Positions 1-9,840 of a stretch of DNA of 64,000 nt are shown here, piece by piece (positions within the stretch are counted from its first letter, which is position 1; the number at the start of each line of letters is the position of its first letter). Source of the stretch: Baylisascaris procyonis (Eukaryota > Nematoda > Chromadorea > Rhabditida > Ascarididae); contig JAZARR010000153.1 in assembly GCA_037389465.1 (NCBI GenBank), forward strand, positions 2,961,001-3,025,000. The letters are read 5' to 3'. Position numbers and translations under genes: made by a program. The notes below the pieces were generated by a model. The model was given only the letters and a program-made list of their open reading frames with translations, was not told where the DNA came from and did no database searches.

Positions 1-863
1 AGTTAAGTTTTGTATGCTGGACGTCGTATTCACACTAATTCAATAATGATCCCTTGATTTCGAGAGTACTCACAGACACTGTGAGGTGGCAGAATTTCGT
101 ACATTATAAAACGATGGATTGTTCATTTAGCATCATTCAGACCGCAGAAAGATGAATGTTTGCAGAATTCATTCAACTAGTTGACTGCCTATATTGACCC
201 CTAATAATTATTCCGTACAATTCAATATTTCTATAAAACTTGTGAAGTCAGTGTTTAAGACAAACGGAACGATGAAACACTTACAGTAGGAGCTTCGATC
301 TCCCCCAACTGCTATTTCCCCACTTGTTTGGAATAGTCTGTTGCTTCGGCCGACACTCCTTTTCGAGCTTCTCGTCTTCGTTCTCTTCTTTTGTGAGTGC
401 AGAAAAAGCCTTAAAGTGCATCGACCTGGATGAATAGTATTAAACGTGTGGAATGCCTTGCACTTCATATGCAATTTCAACGTGCAGGAACGCAGTTTTC
501 ACTTCGATTGGCTCTACAAGCACCAACAAAGATCAAAACTTTCAAGATACAACCGACAAACTTTATTCAGGCAACCTTGAAAATTACACAGGGCATGATT
601 CGGTCTATTACAAGATAGGGAATTGGGTGGGAAAAGTTCGTTGCTGACCGATTGATGCAGAAATTTTAATGCGTGAACTGTAGCGCAGAAATATCTGTTT
701 CTTCTTTCATGATGACTTCCTGCAATCTTGGTGCATCTTTCAATAGACTTTTACTGCCGTGAAGTCTGTTGTGCTCCCTGAACACCATCTCCCTTGTTAT
801 GCTCATCGGGAACTCCAATCACAACGCTATTCACTGGTGGAATTACTCGTTCTGTGCTTGCAG

Positions 864-1727
864 GAGAAATTCAAGAATTATACGGATCAGAAAAAACAGA
901 TGCGAGACAAGGTTCAGCAGAAAATTCAAGAACTTATTGCGAATGTTACCAAATTCATTGACGATGAGGAAAAGATTCTGAGCGATACGAGTTTGACAAG
1001 GGGACAAGAAAAGGAACAGGTAAATTACTTATTGCTTAAAGCACCTAACGAGACGCACGGACTTCTAAAGTACAACTTTAAATTTTTTGATGGAATAGAT
1101 CGATGTTGTAAGGTATAGCTTTGCTTGAAAGTACCTCATCGAATCTTAACAACTCACCAAAAAAAGCCTCCAAACTTGTTCGGAAAATATTCGCAAAACG
1201 ATAATTCGAATAGTCGCAATTTCTTCTTCGTTTTCTGTTTTCTTCATCGAGTCGATATTACAATTTTCAAAAAGTTTTTAAATCTCTTTCGCGTTAGTTG
1301 TCACGCTTGAATTCAATAAATTCTATGTATTTCTCATATAAAACATAAAAATTCCACGCCCGCAGGCTCCACATTGTGTGAGGATGTTTAGCTTCGTTGA
1401 TTTCAGCTCATGGATCTAACGACGGAAGCCGGCTGGACCGTAGTGAGACTTGCGCACATGATAAGAAAAGAAGCAGGATTCCTTGCTGATGAACATCGAC
1501 GAGGACCTTGCCCTGGATGCGGACCGAGGTTCCCACCTATGCCACGACCATTCTCACACCATGGTCCTGATTTTGGTCCTGACATGCCTGGAAGAGGATC
1601 GCAATTCCCAGGTGACGATGAATCTTTTGGACCATACGGACCTTTCAATCAAGAAGATCACTTCGAACAAAATGAACTACCAGGACGAAATGGACCACCT
1701 GCACGTAACGGGCCTTGGGCGGCGTAG
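864..1727 (+). CDS. SXP/RAL-2 family secreted protein, gene A (5' partial; exons 2 and 3)
   Basis: Exon 2 is 864-1019 (acceptor TTGCAG, donor GTAAAT) and exon 3 is 1407-1727 (acceptor TTTCAG, stop TAG). Both are phase 0. Exon 1, with start and signal peptide, should lie left of the window: in copy B it ends 149 bp before the point equivalent to position 1. Exon 2 carries the second half of the SXP/RAL-2 (DUF148) domain, a lysine- and glutamine-rich helical stretch ending in SLTRGQEKEQ. Exon 3 adds a short helix and then a Gly/Pro/His/Phe-rich tail with a CPGC pair. The exons are identical to those of gene B. SXP/RAL-2 proteins are nematode-specific, usually secreted and immunodominant; Anisakis Ani s 5 is a cation-binding example. 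The molecular role is otherwise unknown. Confidence 0.85.
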
Positions 1728-1780
1728 AGAGGATCACAGAATGGATTGAGGATGATAGTGAAGACATCGCTACGAAAACG

Positions 1781-1786
1781 AATAAA
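1781..1786 (+). terminator. AATAAA polyadenylation signal, SXP gene A
   Basis: A canonical AATAAA lies 54 bp after the gene A stop codon, the usual nematode spacing. It is the first such hexamer downstream. Confidence 0.7.
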
Positions 1787-2389
1787 CTGAACTTAATAAT
1801 TCAAAGAACGATTTGATAGAGATCTTATAAATCTCCTTCCTAATAATATTTAAAGGGCCTGGTGTGTGTAATTTTATTGTTCTTCTGCAGTGAATAATAT
1901 TATTTATTTCCCAGTATCGCTCTTCCGCGGTATAGATGTGCTTAACTAGTGCAGAAGGCTTTGATGAAATAAGATGTTTTGGGGCAATTTTGGTCTCTGT
2001 GACACATGGGTTTAATCAATGAACGTGAGTATTGTGGTTATTGTACTGTACACATAATATCCAGCAAAGTTTTTGTTTGCTAATTCAATCGCATTATATA
2101 GAAGCTACGGGGGAGACGTTGCACCCTCTTCAATTTTTCTTTCCGTTATTGAGAATGTACACAAAAATTGCTAAAATTCGACAGAATGTCGTCCTGGACA
2201 GCCGGTATTTTGACTGAATTCGTGCTTCATATAGAAAATTCTACCTGCTCATGTGATGCACCTTATTGGACGAATTACTCCGAAAGCATGGAACATGGCT
2301 CTCAAGTATGAAACTGCTTAATCAAGTGGGAACTTTATTACCTCTTATTACACCTTATTCCGAGCACATAGCGCTCATGCTGAGTTAGT
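1787..2389. other. 3' flank of SXP gene A
   Basis: Non-coding. Parts of it (about 2010-2312) resemble 15840-16310 downstream of gene C, so this is ancestral flank of the gene unit. I see no RNA gene in it. Confidence 0.5.
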
Positions 2390-3090
2390 ACGAAGAAGAT
2401 CAACCTTTTCCTTCCGATACACTCAATTGCAAAGTTTGCGGGGAAATCTCTAGGTATATAAAATCCTTCTGAAGTTCGTGAAAATCTACAGCAAGATGGT
2501 TAAGAGAGCAATTAATCATAAAGTCATCCGCGAACAGCCTGCATGCACTCGAGAAACCATCGAATAAATAAATCACTTACATAAAAAAGGAAGAGTAAAG
2601 CGCCAAGCATGCTCCCTCTTGAAATGGAAGGTTGTGCATAGCATTCACCAAATTTACCATAAATTCTCGGCGCCATAAGAAAGATCTTATTGATCCCAAA
2701 AGTTCAACAGAAATCCCATGTCCATTATGCTTAATCAACAGTTTTTGGTCACAGACTGTATCAAAGGCTTTTAGTATAATCAATATAAACAACATCAGCC
2801 TGCTGGTTCTATCTTACCATTTAGTGCCAACCATGGAAGCAAGATATCAGCACAATCAATTAGCCGTGGCCTCACCGGTTTGAAATTCAAAACTGCCGCA
2901 CATACAGGCTGACATTCCGACACCTGTAATATACGCAAACAAATCGTCATCATAGGACACTTCCCAGACGCAAGCTTACTAAGCACAAAGAAAAGTGTAT
3001 GACGACCTTCAATACGTGCAAAACCGTTCCAAGAATCCAGGTACTTAAATGTTTTTTTTTTTTTTTTGTTTCAACGCAGCACTCCAGTGA
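2390..3090 (-). mobile_element. Decayed LINE reverse transcriptase fragment (unit A)
   Basis: Reading the minus strand with frameshifts gives a recognisable non-LTR reverse transcriptase core. There is a KAFDTV motif (minus-strand frame ending at 2577), then a LL.K..GI...LLG.IRSFL-type stretch and a FVNLVN-type strand. The catalytic box survives as L-F-A-D-D at about 2523-2537. Several stop codons and frame changes interrupt it, so it is inactive. The family cannot be fixed, but the motif order fits a CR1/Jockey-like LINE. No target duplication or poly-A end is apparent. Confidence 0.75.
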
Positions 3091-5893
3091 TCGACCACTT
3101 TGAAGCATACGGATCAACTCGGATATGATTCAAGAGAAGCTCATTACAGCCTACGTTATCCCCACCGGATTTTTCACGTTAGTTTAGGTGGTATCTACCC
3201 TTGCACATGCACCAATCGACTCATCCTCAATATTTCATTATTCAATATGATGTGCTCGTTTTCTTATATGTTGATTACAAGTGGTGAAATTCATCGCAGC
3301 AGACGTCCCAGTTACGATCAAATAAGAACAAAACTACCTCCATTCGCACTTCAATGTTCCTCGTGTTGCAGTCACTTGAGAGCTAAGCGCACACACATTT
3401 GTACAGACGTGACGCTGCCATAATGCAGATTTGTAGGCGATGTGAATGGTGAGGGAGGCACTGCTTTTATATATAGGCCAGTAAGTTGAAAATGAATGTA
3501 TTAAATCCTTTTTCAGTAGTTGCACATTTGACGAAATTGAAGTTTTCTCGACCAACAAACGATTATGTACCCAGTAAGGTGTTGATTCCTCTTGTTCGTT
3601 AACACAAAAGGAATGTAAATTTAGCTTTAATATAGCACCGAACTGGGATCTTTCGGACACGAAAAAATTGACTATCGTTACGTGGTGATCAAGGTTCGAG
3701 GCTACGGTTCAAGGTGAAGAGTTGGGTGGAGATTACGAGTGACAACCCTCAGGTTTTCCAGGAATCTCGTGTCATCTTGCTGATAACTCGAAATCTGCAA
3801 CAAAACGCACTCTCATCGCCGCTACAAAATATTTCACATGATATTTAGCTCACTCGTCGTACTTGATCTAATACATGAACTCCTCGCAATCAGCATTAAC
3901 GATTCCAATGTTGTCACCGCGTAGTTGCCATATTGCGTGAATTAATCGTTAGAAAAAGTTTTATTTTCGACTTCGTCAACAATGGACACGGAAAATATTT
4001 TCCAAAAAGTTGGAAGTTTCGTAAGAGCCATATCGACAATGTGAAGTGGCAGATGCCACATATCAAACAACAGCGTGGCTGGTGTGACAAGGAGCTTAAG
4101 AGTTTTGCTCAAGTGGTCACCAAAGAAATTGACGATTATTTCACATCAGATGTTTGTTTTCATTTAAGTCACTGCACATCGAAGGAAGTATCGTCACGAT
4201 ACAAACACTTTATTCATTTGATTATAATATTTATAAAAGAGAGTTCGATGCACACTATGAAAATGCACATTTATGGCGATTTTAAATTCACGAGGATTAC
4301 TGCTTAGCACAACCAGTGAAGATTCCTTGCATGCCGTCGGTGATGAGAAGACTCATATGCCGCAGAATCGCAGTTAATGGCGCCCAACCCCATTTCTGTT
4401 GTTCATTTCATGAAACATTTTGAAATAGTCTCTGTTGTCCTTTGTAAATTCCATCTTTTATAACTTCAGGCTCCTGAATACTCCCGAATTCCGCATTGAC
4501 TTCGAGCCCCATTAAGCAATCTTCTGGATGCCTTAGAAGATTACATGTTTTAAGATGTCCGTTGATCAACCTCACCATCTGATGTTTGCTCTAGACATGG
4601 ACCTTCAGAGGTATCAAAAATTGCATTAAGTACCAAGTGGGGCAGTACGCTGGCGGACACAATTAACGTTTTTGCAGTCACATTCACTACACTATCCACT
4701 ATTGCAAAATCCCTACAAAAAAAACGAAACCTGCTCGATAACAGCACCCCATATATTTTCATTGGGTCATCTGCCCGCACAAATGTTCTGTAAAATGCTC
4801 TTTTTTCAGATGCAAGGAGTTATGAGATTCGAATCGAACCGGTATAAAATGCCCATTACAGATCGCCTACAAATTTAAACATTCGATTACTTTTTTAATA
4901 ACTCTTTTTTCAATAGTTTTTGAGTTAAAACTACCGAGTAAACAGAAAACTCAAATGCAGGTGCATAGATGTAGCCCCGTCATGCCATTACTGATTTAAG
5001 CCAGTCTTCCCGAGATCTCAGAGGATTACACGTTTTAAGATATCCGTTGATCAATCTCTCTCCCGGTATTTGCTCCAGAGGTGCAGAGGTTTAATGATGC
5101 TGTGATCAAAAACACTGGTCAACATGTCGAGATTATTTTCAAATTTCATACAAATTATCAAGGAGAATCTCGACAATGAAAATTCTCGGCAGCGGAAACC
5201 TCAATATTTCCTTCAGATGTACACTGCTACATAATGAAAGCAGCAAAATCACATCAAAAGATCCCATTCATGATGAATAAGACCCGAGGAAGAGGATTTT
5301 ACAGGTTATCGTAGTTCACCGAATGTTCCAATCATCATATTTTCTAGTGCTAACCTGTAATAGCAAAAATTCGTCTTATATGAACTTGGAATACCTCCAC
5401 AGGCAAATATTCGAGGGTCTAACATTCTTTAATTTCATTGATGCATCATTCAAATAAACACATCGAAATATTTGATTCGGTAATCCCTGATAATAACTTG
5501 CCCTTTTTCGGCTTCTTAAAAATACGTTTCAGTGTCGATAACAGAAATCTCTCATTTGGAAATAAGACCTTATCGGCAGGAAACAAACTGTGGTCATTTC
5601 ATAAAACTCAGTTCCACCAAGCTGATTCAAATCTGAAATACTATGTGGGCATAGCTAATTTATGTTGCCATATCTCAGCTCTTTGTTGTAAGACAACAAC
5701 AGGTGCTGAAAAAATTTTTCACGATTCGCTAAGCCGGAAAAACTTCAGCTTCCTTCATTATAGAATACCTTGGTTTCATGTTAGTCAACATTTTTTGCGT
5801 TCTAATAATGCAAGGTCCAGCCACGAGAAGCCATCTGCTACCTAACACCTAACCGAAATATTTTCGGCTTTAACGCTGCTACAATTTTCAACC
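3091..5893. other. Spacer of unit A with no recognised gene
   Basis: This holds a 16-base poly-T tract at its left edge and several open frames of 100-135 codons (for example 3933-4307 and 5438-5845, + strand). None shows a recognisable domain, splice pattern or compositional signature of a gene. Two diverged direct repeats sharing a TTTTAAGAT.TCCGTTGATCAA core lie at about 4535-4600 and 5015-5080. The whole stretch is copied at 9841-12640. Confidence 0.5.
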
Positions 5894-5937
5894 TGCTTCA
5901 GCAACGTGTTCGTTGATACAAACTTGTAAAGGTAAAG

Positions 5938-5945
5938 TGACGTCA
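5938..5945. promoter_or_regulatory. CRE-like palindrome TGACGTCA upstream of SXP gene B
   Basis: A perfect 8-bp cAMP-response-element palindrome inside the 10-bp palindrome GTGACGTCAC, 316 bp upstream of the gene B start codon. The same palindrome is kept at the same distance in the diverged gene C promoter. That argues for selection, although function is inferred from the motif only. Confidence 0.55.
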
Positions 5946-6111
5946 CAAAGCACAAGTTCTCTTCAAAGCTAGGGCAGCCACTGGACAAATTTATTTGCAG
6001 TTGGCAGTTCCGCCTCTTTTCTTCGCTTTTTGTCTCTTTCTCCTATGTATCCATTCATTTTCGTTCTCTTTTATCCTTTCCACTTCATCTGCTTATGAGC
6101 AAGCCCACGTG

Positions 6112-6208
6112 CTTATCGACTCACTGATGCTTGTCTTTTTTATAGTGTCTGTCAACAGTTGATCCGTGATCTCGAAAAGATCAACACCATCCGATGCGAA
6201 CATATATA
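6112..6208 (+). promoter_or_regulatory. Core promoter of SXP gene B (GATA-type site, inverted repeat, TATA box)
   Basis: From 5' to 3': CTTATCG at 6112-6118 (a GATA-type site on the other strand); the inverted repeat GTTGATC (6158-6164) and GATCAAC (6179-6185) with a 14-bp spacer; and TATATA at 6203-6208, 46 bp before the start codon. The inverted repeat and TATA box are shared with gene C. An upstream in-frame ATG at 6194 precedes the TATA box, so it is unlikely to be in the mRNA; this is why I start the gene at 6254. Confidence 0.6.
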
Positions 6209-6253
6209 GGCCGAGTAGTGCAATGTGAATCGGCCTCGGCGGTACTTCCAACA

Positions 6254-8477
6254 ATGAACTACTTGGCATTGCTCACCTTTGTCGCGTTACTGTTATGCCA
6301 TTTGACGATCGGCGGTGCACAACCACACGGTGATGGACGATTCCCTGGAGAATTCAACAGAGACGAACCGATGAACCACCCTCATCCGAGAGGATTTGGC
6401 GGAGGCCCTAAGTCTGATTTCTTCAGAATCTGCTCTCCATGGCATCCATTCGGGCGATGGTGGCTACCCGAATTCCTCAAGAACGTCTCCCGTGACGGTA
6501 TGGACAGGTTTTGCGATATTGTAAGGAACGAAAATCTGACAAAGGCCGAAACCGAACAACAGCTCGATCAGTGGGCTCACGACCAAGGAGGAGACGTTTA
6601 CGTAAGTTTACGCTTCATTCACATCATACCAACGTCTCTGCGTGCAAGTCTGAGTTTATATTTGCAGAGCGCATTATGCTAATATCGTGTTCTTACGTAT
6701 CTGCCTGTGTTAGTGAGACTGCCTGACACTTTCATTTCAGGAAGCATTGAAGTTAAGTTTTGTATGCTGGACGTCGTATTCACACTAATTCAATAATGAT
6801 CCCTTGATTTCGAGAGTACTCACAGACACTGTGAGGTGGCAGAATTTCGTACATTATAAAACGATGGATTGTTCATTTAGCATCATTCAGACCGCAGAAA
6901 GATGAATGTTTGCAGAATTCATTCAACTAGTTGACTGCCTATATTGACCCCTAATAATTATTCCGTACAATTCAATATTTCTATAAAACTTGTGAAGTCA
7001 GTGTTTAAGACAAACGGAACGATGAAACACTTACAGTAGGAGCTTCGATCTCCCCCAACTGCTATTTCCCCACTTGTTTGGAATAGTCTGTTGCTTCGGC
7101 CGACACTCCTTTTCGAGCTTCTCGTCTTCGTTCTCTTCTTTTGTGAGTGCAGAAAAAGCCTTAAAGTGCATCGACCTGGATGAATAGTATTAAACGTGTG
7201 GAATGCCTTGCACTTCATATGCAATTTCAACGTGCAGGAACGCAGTTTTCACTTCGATTGGCTCTACAAGCACCAACAAAGATCAAAACTTTCAAGATAC
7301 AACCGACAAACTTTATTCAGGCAACCTTGAAAATTACACAGGGCATGATTCGGTCTATTACAAGATAGGGAATTGGGTGGGAAAAGTTCGTTGCTGACCG
7401 ATTGATGCAGAAATTTTAATGCGTGAACTGTAGCGCAGAAATATCTGTTTCTTCTTTCATGATGACTTCCTGCAATCTTGGTGCATCTTTCAATAGACTT
7501 TTACTGCCGTGAAGTCTGTTGTGCTCCCTGAACACCATCTCCCTTGTTATGCTCATCGGGAACTCCAATCACAACGCTATTCACTGGTGGAATTACTCGT
7601 TCTGTGCTTGCAGGAGAAATTCAAGAATTATACGGATCAGAAAAAACAGATGCGAGACAAGGTTCAGCAGAAAATTCAAGAACTTATTGCGAATGTTACC
7701 AAATTCATTGACGATGAGGAAAAGATTCTGAGCGATACGAGTTTGACAAGGGGACAAGAAAAGGAACAGGTAAATTACTTATTGCTTAAAGCACCTAACG
7801 AGACGCACGGACTTCTAAAGTACAACTTTAAATTTTTTGATGGAATAGATCGATGTTGTAAGGTATAGCTTTGCTTGAAAGTACCTCATCGAATCTTAAC
7901 AACTCACCAAAAAAAGCCTCCAAACTTGTTCGGAAAATATTCGCAAAACGATAATTCGAATAGTCGCAATTTCTTCTTCGTTTTCTGTTTTCTTCATCGA
8001 GTCGATATTACAATTTTCAAAAAGTTTTTAAATCTCTTTCGCGTTAGTTGTCACGCTTGAATTCAATAAATTCTATGTATTTCTCATATAAAACATAAAA
8101 ATTCCACGCCCGCAGGCTCCACATTGTGTGAGGATGTTTAGCTTCGTTGATTTCAGCTCATGGATCTAACGACGGAAGCCGGCTGGACCGTAGTGAGACT
8201 TGCGCACATGATAAGAAAAGAAGCAGGATTCCTTGCTGATGAACATCGACGAGGACCTTGCCCTGGATGCGGACCGAGGTTCCCACCTATGCCACGACCA
8301 TTCTCACACCATGGTCCTGATTTTGGTCCTGACATGCCTGGAAGAGGATCGCAATTCCCAGGTGACGATGAATCTTTTGGACCATACGGACCTTTCAATC
8401 AAGAAGATCACTTCGAACAAAATGAACTACCAGGACGAAATGGACCACCTGCACGTAACGGGCCTTGGGCGGCGTAG
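6254..8477 (+). CDS. SXP/RAL-2 family secreted protein, gene B (complete)
   Basis: Three coding exons, all phase 0: 6254-6601 (donor GTAAGT), 7614-7769 and 8157-8477, giving a 274-residue protein. Residues 1-22 form a signal peptide with a hydrophobic LALLTFVALLLC core, probably cut near GGA-Q. Residues 23-55 are Gly/Pro/His-rich. The SXP/RAL-2 (DUF148) domain runs from about residue 58 (FFRIC) to 168; it includes PEFLKNVS, the family hallmark ENLTKAE....LDQWA, and a Lys/Gln-rich helix. The last roughly 85 residues are a Gly/Pro/Phe-rich tail with GPD, GPY and GPF repeats. The family is nematode-specific and extracellular, with a cation- or ligand-binding role suspected from Anisakis homologues. 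A 21-bp in-frame cassette exon at 6741-6761 is possible but is not used here. Confidence 0.88.
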
Positions 8478-8530
8478 AGAGGATCACAGAATGGATTGAG
8501 GATGATAGTGAAGACATCGCTACGAAAACG

Positions 8531-8536
8531 AATAAA
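8531..8536 (+). terminator. AATAAA polyadenylation signal, SXP gene B
   Basis: A canonical hexamer 54 bp after the gene B stop, identical in position to that of gene A. Confidence 0.7.
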
Positions 8537-9139
8537 CTGAACTTAATAATTCAAAGAACGATTTGATAGAGATCTTATAAATCTCCTTCCTAATAATATT
8601 TAAAGGGCCTGGTGTGTGTAATTTTATTGTTCTTCTGCAGTGAATAATATTATTTATTTCCCAGTATCGCTCTTCCGCGGTATAGATGTGCTTAACTAGT
8701 GCAGAAGGCTTTGATGAAATAAGATGTTTTGGGGCAATTTTGGTCTCTGTGACACATGGGTTTAATCAATGAACGTGAGTATTGTGGTTATTGTACTGTA
8801 CACATAATATCCAGCAAAGTTTTTGTTTGCTAATTCAATCGCATTATATAGAAGCTACGGGGGAGACGTTGCACCCTCTTCAATTTTTCTTTCCGTTATT
8901 GAGAATGTACACAAAAATTGCTAAAATTCGACAGAATGTCGTCCTGGACAGCCGGTATTTTGACTGAATTCGTGCTTCATATAGAAAATTCTACCTGCTC
9001 ATGTGATGCACCTTATTGGACGAATTACTCCGAAAGCATGGAACATGGCTCTCAAGTATGAAACTGCTTAATCAAGTGGGAACTTTATTACCTCTTATTA
9101 CACCTTATTCCGAGCACATAGCGCTCATGCTGAGTTAGT

Positions 9140-9840
9140 ACGAAGAAGATCAACCTTTTCCTTCCGATACACTCAATTGCAAAGTTTGCGGGGAAATCTC
9201 TAGGTATATAAAATCCTTCTGAAGTTCGTGAAAATCTACAGCAAGATGGTTAAGAGAGCAATTAATCATAAAGTCATCCGCGAACAGCCTGCATGCACTC
9301 GAGAAACCATCGAATAAATAAATCACTTACATAAAAAAGGAAGAGTAAAGCGCCAAGCATGCTCCCTCTTGAAATGGAAGGTTGTGCATAGCATTCACCA
9401 AATTTACCATAAATTCTCGGCGCCATAAGAAAGATCTTATTGATCCCAAAAGTTCAACAGAAATCCCATGTCCATTATGCTTAATCAACAGTTTTTGGTC
9501 ACAGACTGTATCAAAGGCTTTTAGTATAATCAATATAAACAACATCAGCCTGCTGGTTCTATCTTACCATTTAGTGCCAACCATGGAAGCAAGATATCAG
9601 CACAATCAATTAGCCGTGGCCTCACCGGTTTGAAATTCAAAACTGCCGCACATACAGGCTGACATTCCGACACCTGTAATATACGCAAACAAATCGTCAT
9701 CATAGGACACTTCCCAGACGCAAGCTTACTAAGCACAAAGAAAAGTGTATGACGACCTTCAATACGTGCAAAACCGTTCCAAGAATCCAGGTACTTAAAT
9801 GTTTTTTTTTTTTGTTTCAACGCAGCACTCCAGTGATCGA
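9140..9840 (-). mobile_element. Decayed LINE reverse transcriptase fragment (unit B copy)
   Basis: Duplicate of the fragment in unit A, copied with the unit and not an independent insertion: it has the same frameshifts and the same F-A-D-D box (about 9273-9284). The poly-T tract on its edge (12 T) is the only large difference. Confidence 0.75.

Larger units (their letters stand above)
1..6750. repeat. Tandem duplication unit 1 (SXP/RAL-2 unit A body plus gene B promoter and exon 1)
   Basis: The sequence at position 1 recurs at 6751, giving a direct tandem unit of 6,750 bp. Positions 1-5894 match 6751-12640 almost perfectly. The differences I found are a poly-T tract of 16 versus 12 bases near 3052, a G/A change at 4316/11062 and an A/T change at 5245/11991. 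From 5895 onward, which covers the promoter and first exon of the next gene, the two copies differ at many positions. The window begins inside the first intron of gene A, so the true left end of the unit is not visible. Confidence 0.95.

Noticed and set aside
1403..1648. Minus-strand Gly/Pro-rich frame opposite SXP exon 3 (also at 8153 and 14696)
   Set aside because: It is the complement of the repetitive Gly/Pro codons of exon 3, which has the family context and splice sites.
5438..5845. 135-codon open frame conserved between units A and B (also 12184-12591)
   Set aside because: Its conservation only reflects the recent duplication. No domain, signal peptide or splice evidence.
6194..6253. 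Upstream in-frame ATG of SXP gene B adding 20 residues
   Set aside because: It precedes the TATA box, would bury the signal peptide and is not conserved in gene C.
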